Source of the DNA: an uncultured Roseateles sp.
Lineage (GTDB): Bacteria > Pseudomonadota > Gammaproteobacteria > Burkholderiales > Burkholderiaceae_C
Length of the DNA stretch: 64,000 bases
Direction of reading: 5' to 3'
NCBI RefSeq assembly: GCF_913777145.1
Contig: NZ_CAJYPS010000024.1
Coordinates: 1-64,000 of the forward strand
Every line of letters starts with the position of its first letter. Positions within the stretch are counted from its first letter, which is position 1. The translations under genes and the position numbers were made by a program. Under the pieces are notes generated by a model. That model saw only the letters and a program-made list of their open reading frames with translations, did no database searches and was not told the DNA's origin. Positions 1 through 8,491 of this stretch are shown here, piece after piece.

Positions 1-363
1 AAGCAATTTTGAAAAGATTTTTAATCAACTCAAACTGCTTGGCGATCAATCTCGCCGGCCAGATCAATTACTCAACCCAGCCCCTCCACCAAACTCTCCG
101 CGCCGCCAGAACTCTTCAGCTCCGAACTGCGCTTTTTGATCAGCGAAGCCTGCCAGTGTAATACGGATTTCCATGGGCTGGCAAGAGTCCGGCCAAAAAA
201 CTTTCATGGGACCTTGCCGGCGAGGGCCAGCGGCGCTCAGGTCCCGGATCCGACCTCGCCCCGGGCCGTTCGGCACGTCATCCCGTCAGCGACCAGGCCC
301 GACGAGTCACCATCTTCTGCTTCTATATAGAAGGAGGCGATGCCAGGGCCGCCGGCCCCGCCC
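1..363. other. Non-coding stretch at window start
   Basis: I see no convincing gene in these 363 bases. The first 50 bases are clearly more AT-rich than the rest of the window. Short open frames on both strands have no family resemblance. An AAGGAGG at 331-337 precedes an ATG at 340 by only two bases. The frame that opens there runs antisense through the 78-residue gene and joins the DUF427 frame, so I do not call it. A palindrome at 320-333 is listed separately. Confidence 0.5.
320..333. repeat. Perfect 14-bp AT-rich palindrome
   Basis: CTTCTATATAGAAG reads identically on both strands. It lies 31 bp beyond the stop codon of the minus-strand 78-residue gene. It could be a protein-binding site or the core of a transcript-end hairpin, but no T-run follows on either strand. 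The function is not known. Confidence 0.4.
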
Positions 364-600
364 TCAGGGCGCCAGCATCTCGATCAGTTCCTTGGCGAAG
401 GCCAGGGCCTCCTCCGGCGTCTCGAAGTACATCTCGTTGTTCAGCTCGACCACGTCGCCGCTGGGCCCCTTGTGGACGACCGCCCAGCCGCCGGCGCCGC
501 CGTCGATCGCGAGCAGGCCGAATTGCCCCGGCGTGAGATCCCGGGCGCTGCCGCCGGTCAGCACGATGTCGCGGCCCAGATGGGAGTGATAGCGTTGCAT
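364..600 (-). CDS. Hypothetical protein, 78 aa
   Basis: A short acidic protein (MQRYHSHLGR...). It contains a Gly-rich stretch (IDGGAGGWAVVHKGP) and a charged helical C-terminus (TPEEALAFAKELIEML). The composition looks like a folded small cytoplasmic protein rather than a chance frame. I chose the ATG at 600 because the residues upstream in this frame are antisense to the DUF427 gene. It is divergent from that gene with 24 bp between the starts. I recognise no family. Confidence 0.6.
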   Translation of the reverse strand: MQRYHSHLGRDIVLTGGSARDLTPGQFGLLAIDGGAGGWAVVHKGPSGDVVELNNEMYFETPEEALAFAKELIEMLAP

Positions 601-624
601 CCACTCGATTGTCCTGGAGGACCC

Positions 625-906
625 ATGAAGGCCATCTGGAATGGTGCCGTCATCGCCGAGAGCGATCACACGGTGCTGGTTGAAGGCAACCACTACTTCC
701 CGCCGGAGTCGCTGAAGCGCGAGCACACCAGCTTCAGCAATCATCGCAGTAGCTGCCCCTGGAAGGGTCAGGCCCAGTACCTGAGCCTGTTCGTGAACGG
801 CGAGCTCAATCCCGATGCGGTCTGGTACTACGCCGACCCGCTGCCGGCCGCGGCGAATATCAAGGGGCACTACGCCTTCTGGAAGGGCGTGGAGATTCGC
901 GACTGA
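625..906 (+). CDS. DUF427 domain protein, 93 aa
   Basis: The whole protein matches the DUF427 fold family as I know it. The N-terminus is MKAIWNGAVIAESD, the centre has YFPPESL, and the end has the characteristic SxCPWKGxAxY-type segment followed by AAWYY-like and YxAFWKGVEI motifs. DUF427 proteins are small single-domain cytoplasmic proteins of unknown biochemical role. A GGAGG just before the ATG supports this start. The frame is open further upstream to an ATG at 340, but that extension lies antisense to the neighbouring gene and is unlikely to be translated. Confidence 0.85.
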   Translation: MKAIWNGAVIAESDHTVLVEGNHYFPPESLKREHTSFSNHRSSCPWKGQAQYLSLFVNGELNPDAVWYYADPLPAAANIKGHYAFWKGVEIRD

Positions 907-915
907 GGCGACAGC

Positions 916-2049
916 TCAAGGGCTGGGTGTCAGCCCCTGGGGCCACAGCGCCCACAGGCGCAGCGGCTGGCGGGTGCGCCCGGCCTGCAGCGCGGCATCC
1001 TCGCCCCAACCCCAGAAATAGTCGGCCCGCTGCGCGCCGGTGATGGCCGAGCCGGTGTCCTGCGCGAACACCAGGCGGCGCAGCGGCCGGGTGGACAGCG
1101 GCTCGGTGCTGTCCAGCCACAACGGCGTGCCCAGCGGCCACACGCTGCGGTCCACCGCCACCGAGCGAGCCGGCGTCAGCGGCTGGCCCTGCGCACCACG
1201 CGGCCCCAGGCGGGCATCGACCAATGCCTCCTCGCGGAAGTAGACGACGCGCGGGTTCAGCACCATCACCTCCTTCACGCGCGTCGGGTTGCGGCGCAGC
1301 CAGTCGCGCAGGCCGGCCCAGCTGGCGTCACGCAGCTCGCCGCGCTCCAGCAGCGTGCGCGCCACCGACACAAAGGGCTGCTCGTTGTGCCCCGCGTAGG
1401 CCACGCGCACCGCACGCTCGCCGCCCGCACCGTCGCGCAGCAGCAGACGACCTGACCCCTGCACCTGCAGCATCAGCAGCCCGACCGGGTCATCCAGGTA
1501 GGCGATCTCCAGCGCCGCGAGCCGGGGCTGGCTGTCGAACTCGCCACGCGGCGTGCGGCGCAGCGCCGCGTCGGCCGGCAGCGCGTGCAGCGGCCACTGG
1601 AAGGCCCCCTGCCGCACGCGGCTGGCCACCAGCTGGGGCTCGAAGTAGCCGGTCAGCAGGCCCGGGGCATCGCCGCCCACCTGCAGCCGCCAGGGGCGCA
1701 GATGCTTCATCAGGAACAGCGTGGCCTCCAGCGCGTCGCCGGGCGACTGCAGCGCCGCCCTGGCGCAGAACTCCTGCCAGGCAGGCGCAGGGCGCTGGCA
1801 GCTGGACAGCAGCGCCGGCCAGGCGGCGAGCGCATCGTCCTCGCCCCAACCGGGCAGCTCGCGCCAGTCCACCGGCACCCATTGCGCACTGGCGGATTCG
1901 GTGGCACTGAGCACCGGTGACGGCGCAGGCCCCGGGGCCGTCACCACGGGCAGCGGGCCCGACACGGGCGTGGAGCAGGCCACCAGCAGGCTGCCTAGAA
2001 TCGCCGCCAACCCGGCCCGCCCCCATCTTGCCCCCACGGTTTCCACCAT
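916..2049 (-). CDS. mltA: Membrane-bound lytic murein transglycosylase A
   Basis: MltA cleaves the MurNAc-GlcNAc bond of peptidoglycan, forming 1,6-anhydroMurNAc, from a lipoprotein anchored in the outer membrane. The 377-residue protein has a signal peptide with a lipobox ending at Cys25. It then has the MltA domain (motif LLTGYFEPQL), and a C-terminal 3D domain whose FAQDTGSAITGAQRAD segment carries the catalytic Asp. The ATG at 2049 is preceded by AGGA with 8-base spacing. That ATG overlaps head-to-head with the ATG of a 35-residue frame on the other strand. It lies downstream of the recombinase and apaG on the same strand. Confidence 0.93.
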   Translation of the reverse strand: MVETVGARWGRAGLAAILGSLLVACSTPVSGPLPVVTAPGPAPSPVLSATESASAQWVPVDWRELPGWGEDDALAAWPALLSSCQRPAPAWQEFCARAALQSPGDALEATLFLMKHLRPWRLQVGGDAPGLLTGYFEPQLVASRVRQGAFQWPLHALPADAALRRTPRGEFDSQPRLAALEIAYLDDPVGLLMLQVQGSGRLLLRDGAGGERAVRVAYAGHNEQPFVSVARTLLERGELRDASWAGLRDWLRRNPTRVKEVMVLNPRVVYFREEALVDARLGPRGAQGQPLTPARSVAVDRSVWPLGTPLWLDSTEPLSTRPLRRLVFAQDTGSAITGAQRADYFWGWGEDAALQAGRTRQPLRLWALWPQGLTPSP

Positions 2050-2155
2050 GCTGCTGATCCTGCTTGAGGCCCTGGGGGCGCTGGCCATCTTCGTGTTCAT
2101 CATCTGGTGGACCATGTTCTCGGGCCGCGACAAGGGCGAGCGCCGCCGCGACTGA
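2048..2155 (+). CDS. Small single-span membrane peptide, 35 aa
   Basis: An acidic residue is followed by about 19 hydrophobic residues (ALGALAIFVFIIWW), then a short basic tail (GRDKGERRRD). This is typical of a one-span inner-membrane micropeptide. Its ATG shares the tetranucleotide CATG with the mltA start on the opposite strand. I see no clear ribosome-binding site, and it is below usual gene-caller limits. The hydrophobic-then-basic pattern is better than expected of antisense sequence, but translation is unproven. Confidence 0.45.
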   Translation: MLLILLEALGALAIFVFIIWWTMFSGRDKGERRRD

Positions 2156-2162
2156 ACACCGC

Positions 2163-4136
2163 TCAACGCCGGGGCAGCAGAAAACTCAGCGGCGCCGACC
2201 GCAGCCGCGCCCAGATGGCCGCGCGCACGCGGCGCCGGTCGGCCAGGCGGATGCCGCGCGAGCGCAGCGCCACTCGGAAGGCCAGGTAGAAGCTGACGCC
2301 CACGTTCAGCACGCCCACGCCGGCTATCGCCAGCACGCAGCTCCAGAACGGCCAGTGGCTCAGCACGCCCCAGCCCAGCGCCGCCGCAGCAGCCGCCAGC
2401 TGGCCGGTCGCCAGCGTCACGTGGCGTACCTCCAGGCCCAGGCCGACAAAGCTCAGCAGCGCCGGCACGATGCCCAGCATCAGGCCCAGGCTGATGTTGG
2501 CCGCAAGACCCGACACATTGGCCCGCGCCCAATGCGACCAGGCCTGGGCGCGTGTGCGGCCCAGCCAGCCAATGATGCGCGGGTTCCACGCGATCGCGCT
2601 GTCCAGCCGGTGGAACACGAACCAGTTCTCCACCCAGCCGGCGATCAGGCTGGACGAGAACAGCAGCACGCCGGTGAAGGCCGCAAACAGCCAAGTGGGG
2701 CCCAGCAGGTCCAGCGAATGCAGCACATAGTGCGCGGTCTTGTCGCCCACCAGCGGCGCGCCGAACACCCACTGCCCCAGCCACTGGCCCAGCAGCACGA
2801 CCGGGATCACCAGCGCCAGGTTGCCCACGATGCCGGCCATCTGCGAGCGCACCAGGTGGGCCACCTCGTCGACGAACTCGTTCAGGCCGTCCTCGCGCTC
2901 GATGTGGCGCAGCTTGTCGGCCATGGCCGGCGCGGTCATCGCGGGCTGCTTGGTCGCCACGGTCCAGTGCAGCAGATGGATGAGCACGAAGCTCGCCGCG
3001 TAGTTCACGCCGGCCCAGAAGCCGCCCCAGAACGCGGTGAAGCCCAGCGCGCCGATCGCAAACTTCAGGAAGGTGGTGCCCGCGATCACCGCGCCGCCAC
3101 CGGATGCGCGCCACAGCATGTCGCGGTACTCGTCGCGATTGCGGGTGATGTAGTGCTCACCGGTCTCGGCACTGCGCTCGGCCACCTTGCGCGCCAGCAG
3201 CGAGTAGTGGCGCGCGAACAGCCGACGCAGGCTGCGGCGCTCGTGCACCACGCCCACCAGGCTGGCCACCAGGCGGCGCAGCTCGCCGGCCGGGTGCGGG
3301 GCCACCAGGCAGGCCAGCAGCGCCTCGATGCGGTCCAGCCGCGCGTCGGTCTGCTCCACGGTGAACATCAGGTCCACCGACACACCATGCTGCTCCAGGT
3401 GCTCGGGCACGGAACGCGAGGCCGCGCGGCAGCGGTCCAGCAGCGCACGCAGATACTGCAGCGCCGGCTGCAGCGCGGCCGGGTCGTCGAGCCCGCGCTC
3501 CACCGCCTCCCAGGCCGCCACCAGGCTCTCGAAGGGCCGGCCCTGCAGCAGCGCCGGGTCCATGCGTACCCGCATCGCGCCGGACAGGCCGGTTGCGCTG
3601 ATCTGGCTGACCAGCACCATCAGCGCCGAGCACATCTCGTCGCGCCAGGCGCGGTCCGACGCGCCCACGAACAACAGGCCCAGGCGCTGCAACAGCTCGT
3701 CGTCGATCGCGGCAATCCAGGCCTCGTCCGCCTCGTCCGGGAACAGCAGCTCGAACAGCGCGGCCAGGTCGCGCGTGTCGGCGGTGCCGGGCAGCAGGCG
3801 ACGACGCAGGCGCCCCAGGAACTCGCCCCACAGCGCCATGCGGGGCGCAAAGCCCACGTCGGCGAACAGACTGATCGCATCCACGTCGCGCCACACACCG
3901 GCAATCACGCCGGCAAAGCTGCGCGCATGCTCGGGGTGACGCTCCAGCACGTTCAGCAGGTGCTTGAGCCGCACCAGCGGCCGCGGCGTGCCCCCGGCTG
4001 CGCCCTCGTCGACCCGCGGCGCATGGCGCAGCCACTCGAGCAGGCGCACCAGCCACAGATTGCGCTCGGGCAGCGCGGCCTGCGGGTCAGCGGCGTTCAG
4101 CAGCGCGGTCAGGTCCCAGGTCTTGGCGCCACTCAT
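2163..4136 (-). CDS. SpecificRecomb (gcr-like) 'site-specific recombinase' family membrane protein
   Basis: This 657-residue protein belongs to the family annotated as site-specific recombinase (PF10136, after gonococcal gcr). The N-terminal ~330 residues are soluble and helical. The C-terminal half has about five hydrophobic segments (for example AFTGVLLFSSSLIAGWVENW and VGNLALVIPVVLLGQWLG). There is no tyrosine- or serine-recombinase catalytic motif, so the recombinase name is doubtful and a membrane function seems more likely. It starts 3 bp after the apaG stop, so the two are probably co-transcribed. This apaG linkage is common in Burkholderiales. Confidence 0.85.
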   Translation of the reverse strand: MSGAKTWDLTALLNAADPQAALPERNLWLVRLLEWLRHAPRVDEGAAGGTPRPLVRLKHLLNVLERHPEHARSFAGVIAGVWRDVDAISLFADVGFAPRMALWGEFLGRLRRRLLPGTADTRDLAALFELLFPDEADEAWIAAIDDELLQRLGLLFVGASDRAWRDEMCSALMVLVSQISATGLSGAMRVRMDPALLQGRPFESLVAAWEAVERGLDDPAALQPALQYLRALLDRCRAASRSVPEHLEQHGVSVDLMFTVEQTDARLDRIEALLACLVAPHPAGELRRLVASLVGVVHERRSLRRLFARHYSLLARKVAERSAETGEHYITRNRDEYRDMLWRASGGGAVIAGTTFLKFAIGALGFTAFWGGFWAGVNYAASFVLIHLLHWTVATKQPAMTAPAMADKLRHIEREDGLNEFVDEVAHLVRSQMAGIVGNLALVIPVVLLGQWLGQWVFGAPLVGDKTAHYVLHSLDLLGPTWLFAAFTGVLLFSSSLIAGWVENWFVFHRLDSAIAWNPRIIGWLGRTRAQAWSHWARANVSGLAANISLGLMLGIVPALLSFVGLGLEVRHVTLATGQLAAAAAALGWGVLSHWPFWSCVLAIAGVGVLNVGVSFYLAFRVALRSRGIRLADRRRVRAAIWARLRSAPLSFLLPRR

Positions 4137-4139
4137 CGT

Positions 4140-4514
4140 TCAGTGCAGGCTGGCGCTGTCCGCCAGCAGGAATTCGGGCACCTCGGTGTAGAAGACCTCG
4201 CAGGCCTCGGTGGCGCACAGGAAGCGCCCCCGCATCGTGCCCTGCGGCGTCTTGATCTGCGCCCAGGAGCTGTACTGGAAGCTCTGGCCCGGCGCCAGCA
4301 CCGGCTGGTGGCCCACCACCGCCAGGCCGTCGACCAGCTGCCGGTCGCCGCGGGCGTCGGTGATCTCCCAGTGCCGGCCTATGAGCTGGGCCATCACATC
4401 GCCACTGTTCTCTATCGTGACCGTGTACGCGTAGGCGTACAGGCCCTGGTCGAGATGGGTCTGTTCGGGCAGGGCCTGCACGCTGACGCTGCAGGTGAAA
4501 CGGGGATTCGCCAT
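4140..4514 (-). CDS. apaG: ApaG domain protein
   Basis: A 124-residue ApaG/DUF525 protein with an immunoglobulin-like beta fold. Diagnostic segments are YAYTVTIENSG, LIGRHWEITDARG, VVGHQPVLAPGQSFQYSSW and the GTMRGRF loop. ApaG has been linked to cobalt/magnesium tolerance in enterobacteria, but its molecular activity is uncertain. It is first in a minus-strand unit with the recombinase-family gene, and divergent from the periplasmic binding protein gene across 82 bp. Confidence 0.95.
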   Translation of the reverse strand: MANPRFTCSVSVQALPEQTHLDQGLYAYAYTVTIENSGDVMAQLIGRHWEITDARGDRQLVDGLAVVGHQPVLAPGQSFQYSSWAQIKTPQGTMRGRFLCATEACEVFYTEVPEFLLADSASLH

Positions 4515-4596
4515 CGAGGGTTCTCTGTGCTTGGCGGGCCGCACCGGCCATGGGCCGGCGCTATGCTCACCGAATGTCCGGACCGGGTAATCGTAA

Positions 4597-5343
4597 GTGC
4601 TGAGCTTTCTAGTCCGCCTGTGCATGGGCTTGCTCGCATTGACGGCCCAGGCTCAAGAATTGACCCTGCGCACCGTGCAGCAGGCCGGCTCACTCGTCAA
4701 GTACGACCCCAACAGTCCGCTGAAGCCGGGGCTGTGCCTGGACATCCTGCGCGCGGTCGAACGGGTGGACCCCGGCCTGCGCTTCACCGGCCTGCGCAAT
4801 GTCGTGCCGCTGAAGCGGGTGGAGCGGCTGCTGGCCGACGGCGAGGTGGACGTGTTCTTCTGCCTGCTGCGCTCGCCGGACCGCGAGCGCCAGTGGCGCT
4901 TCCTGCCGGTACCGCTGTACGGCATACGCCAGGTGGTGGTGTTGCGCGCCGACGACCCGCGCCCTTTCGACAGCCTGGCCGACCTGGCTCGTGCCAGCGT
5001 CAACCGGCCGGTGCTGGTCACGCGCGGCACCATCCTGATGCGACGCCTGGATGCGGCGAACGTGCAGATCAACGAGGTGAACTCCGAGCGCGAAGCGCTG
5101 CAGATGCTGATGATGGGCCGCACCGACGCGGTCTATGGCCAGGACATCAACCTGCTGCGCCACATCCGCGAGGCCGGGCTGGACGGCAAGCTGCGCCTGG
5201 GCCGCAACAGCTTCGGCGACGAGCTGCACTACGTGGCCGTGCGCAGCGGATTGCCGGCCGCACAGCAGGAGCGCCTGACCCAGGCGCTGCGCAAGCTGGA
5301 GCGCGACGGCGTACTGAAACAACTGGCTGACCAATACCGATGA
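4597..5343 (+). CDS. Periplasmic substrate-binding protein, SBP family 3-like
   Basis: A 248-residue protein with a cleavable signal peptide ending near AQAQ, followed by the two-lobed architecture of amino-acid-type ABC binding proteins. Visible segments are PGLCLDILRAV, GEVDVFFCLLRSPDRE and GRTDAVYGQDINLL. No permease or ATPase is adjacent, so it may be an orphan receptor. The start is a GTG; the next in-frame ATG would remove most of the signal peptide. The stop overlaps the next gene's start as ATGA, suggesting translational coupling with tag. Confidence 0.8.
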   Translation: MLSFLVRLCMGLLALTAQAQELTLRTVQQAGSLVKYDPNSPLKPGLCLDILRAVERVDPGLRFTGLRNVVPLKRVERLLADGEVDVFFCLLRSPDRERQWRFLPVPLYGIRQVVVLRADDPRPFDSLADLARASVNRPVLVTRGTILMRRLDAANVQINEVNSEREALQMLMMGRTDAVYGQDINLLRHIREAGLDGKLRLGRNSFGDELHYVAVRSGLPAAQQERLTQALRKLERDGVLKQLADQYR

Positions 5344-5957
5344 CCCGCCCACCGCTCTACCTGCCGCCCGACGGCCAGCCCCGCTGCGCCTGGTGCGCGG
5401 CTGCCCCCGGCGATGCCGACTACCTGCGCTATCACGACGAGGAATGGGGCCGGCCGGTGGCGGACGAGTTCCGCCTGTTCGAGAAGCTGTGCCTGGAGGG
5501 TTTCCAGTCCGGCCTGTCGTGGCGCACCATCCTGAACAAGCGCGAGGCCTTTCGCGCCGCGTTCGCCGGCTTCGACTACCACCGCGTCGCGCGCTTCACC
5601 GAGGCCGATGTCGCGCGGCTGCTGGCCGATGCCGGCATCGTGCGCCACCGCGGCAAGATAGAAGCGGCCATACACAACGCCGGGCGCTGTGTGGAACTGG
5701 TGGCCGAGACCGGCAGCCTGGCGGCCTATCTGTGGCGCTTCGAGCCGGCGCCCAACACGGTGGCCCATCACCAGTCGCAGTCGCCCGCGTCGGTGGCGCT
5801 GTCCAAGGACCTGAAGAAGCGTGGTTGGAAGTTCGTGGGCCCCACGACCATGCATGCGCTGATGCAGGCCATGGGGCTGATCAACGACCACGAGGCCGGC
5901 TGCGTCAGCTGGGCCGCGGCCCAGGCGCAGCGCGAAGCCTTCCGGCGCCCGCGCTGA
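5340..5957 (+). CDS. tag: DNA-3-methyladenine glycosylase I
   Basis: Tag excises 3-methyladenine from alkylated DNA in base excision repair. The 205-residue protein has the family's zinc-binding CAWC near the N-terminus and the C-terminal NDHEAGC. It also has YHDEEWG, the catalytic-pocket FEKLCLEGFQSGLSW, and GWKFVGPTTMHALMQAMGLINDH. It overlaps the upstream binding-protein gene by 4 bp. It converges with the fasciclin genes, 21 bp apart. Confidence 0.96.
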   Translation: MTRPPLYLPPDGQPRCAWCAAAPGDADYLRYHDEEWGRPVADEFRLFEKLCLEGFQSGLSWRTILNKREAFRAAFAGFDYHRVARFTEADVARLLADAGIVRHRGKIEAAIHNAGRCVELVAETGSLAAYLWRFEPAPNTVAHHQSQSPASVALSKDLKKRGWKFVGPTTMHALMQAMGLINDHEAGCVSWAAAQAQREAFRRPR

Positions 5958-5978
5958 ACCCGGCCCCCGGCCCGGGGC

Positions 5979-6431
5979 TCACTTGGGCATGACCACCGTG
6001 TCGATCACATGGATGACGCCGTTGTCCGCCACGATGTCGGTGGCCGTGACCTTGGCGCCGTCCACGGTCACGCCGCCGCTGGTGGCGACGGTCAGCTCAG
6101 CGCCCTGCACGGTCTTGACCTTGCCGGCCTTCACGTCCTTGGCCATCACCTTGCCCGGCACCACGTGGTAGGTCAGCACCGCGGTGAGCTTGGCCTTGTC
6201 CTTCAGCAGCGCGTCCAGGTCGGCCTTGGGAATCTTGGCGAAGGCCGCGTCCGTGGGCGCGAACACGGTGAACGGGCCGGGGCCCTTCAGCGTGTCCACC
6301 AGGCCGGCGGCCTGCAGCGCGGTCGCCAGCGTCTTGAAATTACCGGCGGCCACGGCGGTGTCCACCAGGTCCTTGGCCTGGGCGCCCAGCGCGGCCAGGG
6401 ACAGCAGGCTCAGAGCGATCAGTTTCTTCAT
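5979..6431 (-). CDS. Secreted single-domain fasciclin protein
   Basis: A 150-residue protein: signal peptide ([19 protein letters not shown]), then one fasciclin (FAS1) domain. H1-type motif is [17 protein letters not shown]2-type motif is [14 protein letters not shown]; the central YH is in [14 protein letters not shown]1 domains mediate adhesion or protein-protein contacts in the periplasm or outside the cell. The ATG is preceded by AAGGAG with good spacing. It is the most distal of three consecutive fasciclin genes on this strand, 72 bp after the two-domain lipoprotein. Confidence 0.93.
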   Translation of the reverse strand: MKKLIALSLLSLAALGAQAKDLVDTAVAAGNFKTLATALQAAGLVDTLKGPGPFTVFAPTDAAFAKIPKADLDALLKDKAKLTAVLTYHVVPGKVMAKDVKAGKVKTVQGAELTVATSGGVTVDGAKVTATDIVADNGVIHVIDTVVMPK

Positions 6432-6503
6432 GGCAAACTCCTTGAGGGTCGAGGAACGGTCTAGGTAGGAAGGCAGGCCGCGCACGGCCTGAGGGGGAAA
6501 ACC

Positions 6504-7430
6504 TCACTGGCGCGGCAGGATCACGTTGTCGATCACGTGGATCACGCCGTTGCTGGCCAGCACGTCGGTGGCGGTGATGGCCGCCTTGCGGCCGTTGGCA
6601 TCGGTGATGGCCAGGCTGGCGTCGATGGTCAGGTTCTGGCCCTGCACCGTCTTGATGGGGCTGCCCACCGGCACCTCGGCCTTCAGCACCCGGGCCGGCA
6701 GCACGTGATAGGTCAGCACCTGGGTCAGCAGCGTCTTGTTGGCCAGCAACTGGTCCTTGGTGACGCCCAGCTCGGTCAGCAGCTTGGCGAAGGCGGCGTT
6801 GGTGGGCGCGAACACCGTGAAGGGGCCGGTGCCGTTCAGCGTGTCCACCAGGCCGGCGGCCACCACGGCCTCGACCAGGATGCTGAAGTCCGGCAGCGCC
6901 TGCGCGGTCTGCACCAGGGTCTTGTTGGCCGGCAGCAGCACCTTGTCGATCGCGTGCACCACGCCGTTGCGGGCCAGCACATCGGTGACGACGACCTTGG
7001 CCGTGCGGTTGCGCCCGTCGGTGATGACGAGGTCGCTGCCGACGCTGTCGATCTTGAAGATGCCGCCCTGCAGCGGCGTGATGGCCTTGCCCAGCGGCAC
7101 CGAGGCCTTGGGCACCGACGCGCCCAGCACGTGGTACTGCAGCACGCTGCGCAGCAGCGCCTTGTCGGCCAGCAGCTGCGCCTTGGTGACATTGAGCTCG
7201 GCCAGCAGCGCGGTGAAGGCGTCGTTGGTGGGCGCGAACACCGTGAACGGCCCCTCGCCGGACAGCGTGGTGTCCAGATCGGCCGCGGCCACTGCCTCGG
7301 CCAGCACGCTGAAGCGCGCGTCATTGCGCGCCACGTCCACGACGCTGGGCGCTTCATCGCTGCCGCCGCAGGCGGACAGCAGGCTCACCGTGAATACCAG
7401 GGCCAGGGCCTTGAGGCTCTTGAACTTCAT
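6504..7430 (-). CDS. Two-domain fasciclin lipoprotein
   Basis: A 308-residue protein with a lipoprotein signal (lipobox LLSAC, Cys21) and two tandem FAS1 domains. Both repeats carry [10 protein letters not shown] near their start and end in NGV(V/I)HxIDxVxLP, with a YHVL core. AAGGAG precedes the ATG. The repeats are close to each other in sequence, suggesting an internal duplication. It lies between two other FAS1 genes in an apparent operon headed by the 282-residue member. Confidence 0.93.
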   Translation of the reverse strand: MKFKSLKALALVFTVSLLSACGGSDEAPSVVDVARNDARFSVLAEAVAAADLDTTLSGEGPFTVFAPTNDAFTALLAELNVTKAQLLADKALLRSVLQYHVLGASVPKASVPLGKAITPLQGGIFKIDSVGSDLVITDGRNRTAKVVVTDVLARNGVVHAIDKVLLPANKTLVQTAQALPDFSILVEAVVAAGLVDTLNGTGPFTVFAPTNAAFAKLLTELGVTKDQLLANKTLLTQVLTYHVLPARVLKAEVPVGSPIKTVQGQNLTIDASLAITDANGRKAAITATDVLASNGVIHVIDNVILPRQ

Positions 7431-7513
7431 GGGTGTCTCCTTTCAATGCACGTGACAACACAGAACGCGGCGGGCGCGCCCAAGGGGGATCAACGGGAAT
7501 CAGGGGGCGAGGG

Positions 7514-8362
7514 CTAGCAGGCCGGTGGCAGCAGCACCTCGGACACGCGGTGCAGCACGCCGTTGCAGGCCGCGCGGTCGCTGCTGGCGGCCAGCGGCAG
7601 CGCCAGATCGCCCGACGCGATCTGGCCCAGCGGGCTCAGCGACAGCGCTTGCGCCGCCCAGGTGCGCAACCCGCTGCCCCAGGGCAGGCGGGCGCTGGGC
7701 CAGCGGCCGGGCGCGACATGGGCGGCCAGCAGCTCGGTCAGCGCCTGGGTGTCGGACCACAACGCCGAGCGCGACCGCCCCAGCCGGGCCGGCGCCCGCT
7801 CCAGCGCCGCATCGCTGGGCGCGAACACCGTGAAGGGCCCGCAGGCGTCCAGCAGCGCCAGCAGCCCGGTGCGCCGCAGCGCCTGCACGAACAGGCCCGT
7901 GTCCGGATCGGCCTGCAGTTGCGCCGCGAGGGAGTCGCGCGCCGGCACCAGCGCGCGGTCCAGGCGGTGCACCCGCCAGCCGCCCACCCACTGCGCCTGA
8001 AGCTGGATCTGCACCGCCTGCCCCGAGGCATCCCGCCAGGCCGCGCCGGACTGCTGGTGCAGCAGCCCACCGTCCAGCGTCTCCAGCACGCCCGCGGGCT
8101 CCGCATCGCCGGCCACCAGATGGCGCAGCAGCCAGACCTGCAGCTCGGTCAGCGACGCGCCGGCCAGGGCCTCGCCCGCGGACACGGGCAGCAGCAGGCT
8201 CATGGGCGAGCGGCCCGGCGCCGTCAGATGGGCCAGGCCCGCGGCCTTGAGCAGCACGTCGGGATGGTCCAGCGCAGGCCGCGGCGCAGGGCCGGCGCCC
8301 GCATCGGTGGGCAGCAGGCTCATCAGCGGCGGGCTCGTCAGCAGTCTCAACCAGGGGTGCAT
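7514..8362 (-). CDS. Divergent fasciclin-domain protein, 282 aa
   Basis: The C-terminal ~130 residues form a recognisable FAS1 domain ([18 protein letters not shown] ... CNGVLHRVSEVLLPP). The N-terminal half looks like a decayed second FAS1 domain (SPMSLLLPVSAGEAL ... WRVHRLDRALVP). I see no clear signal peptide, unlike the other two fasciclin proteins. I chose the ATG at 8362, which has GGAG upstream; an in-frame TTG lies 12 bp earlier. It is the first gene of the cluster and divergent from the TetR gene. The candidate operator lies just upstream. Confidence 0.8.
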   Translation of the reverse strand: MHPWLRLLTSPPLMSLLPTDAGAGPAPRPALDHPDVLLKAAGLAHLTAPGRSPMSLLLPVSAGEALAGASLTELQVWLLRHLVAGDAEPAGVLETLDGGLLHQQSGAAWRDASGQAVQIQLQAQWVGGWRVHRLDRALVPARDSLAAQLQADPDTGLFVQALRRTGLLALLDACGPFTVFAPSDAALERAPARLGRSRSALWSDTQALTELLAAHVAPGRWPSARLPWGSGLRTWAAQALSLSPLGQIASGDLALPLAASSDRAACNGVLHRVSEVLLPPAC

Positions 8363-8380
8363 GGCAGGCTCCAAAACTCG

Positions 8381-8409
8381 TTCGGCCGAAATGTGAACTA
8401 ATCAGTTCA
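8381..8409. promoter_or_regulatory. Candidate TetR operator: two palindromes
   Basis: Between the fasciclin cluster and the divergent TetR gene lie TTCGGCCGAA (8381-8390, perfect) and TGAACTAATCAGTTCA (8394-8409, 6-bp arms with a 4-bp centre). A further half-site CAGTTCC ends at 8430. Position and symmetry suit a dimeric TetR regulator controlling itself and the fasciclin genes. The assignment is inferred from sequence only. Confidence 0.5.
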
Positions 8410-8491
8410 TTTCGTCAACAAGTCAGTTCCATCGCGGAATCGACTGGTTACAGAAAGACGGCTGCGTCCAGGCCCGCCCTAGAATGGCCGC

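Noticed and set aside
2163..4136. Recombinase gene as evidence for a mobile element
   Set aside because: The family has no integrase or resolvase catalytic motif, is membrane-embedded and is a conserved neighbour of apaG, so it does not mark an element.
2064..5330. Plus-strand frame of about 1088 codons across mltA, recombinase and apaG
   Set aside because: Low-complexity His/Gln/Arg composition and opposite three well-supported genes; a shadow frame.
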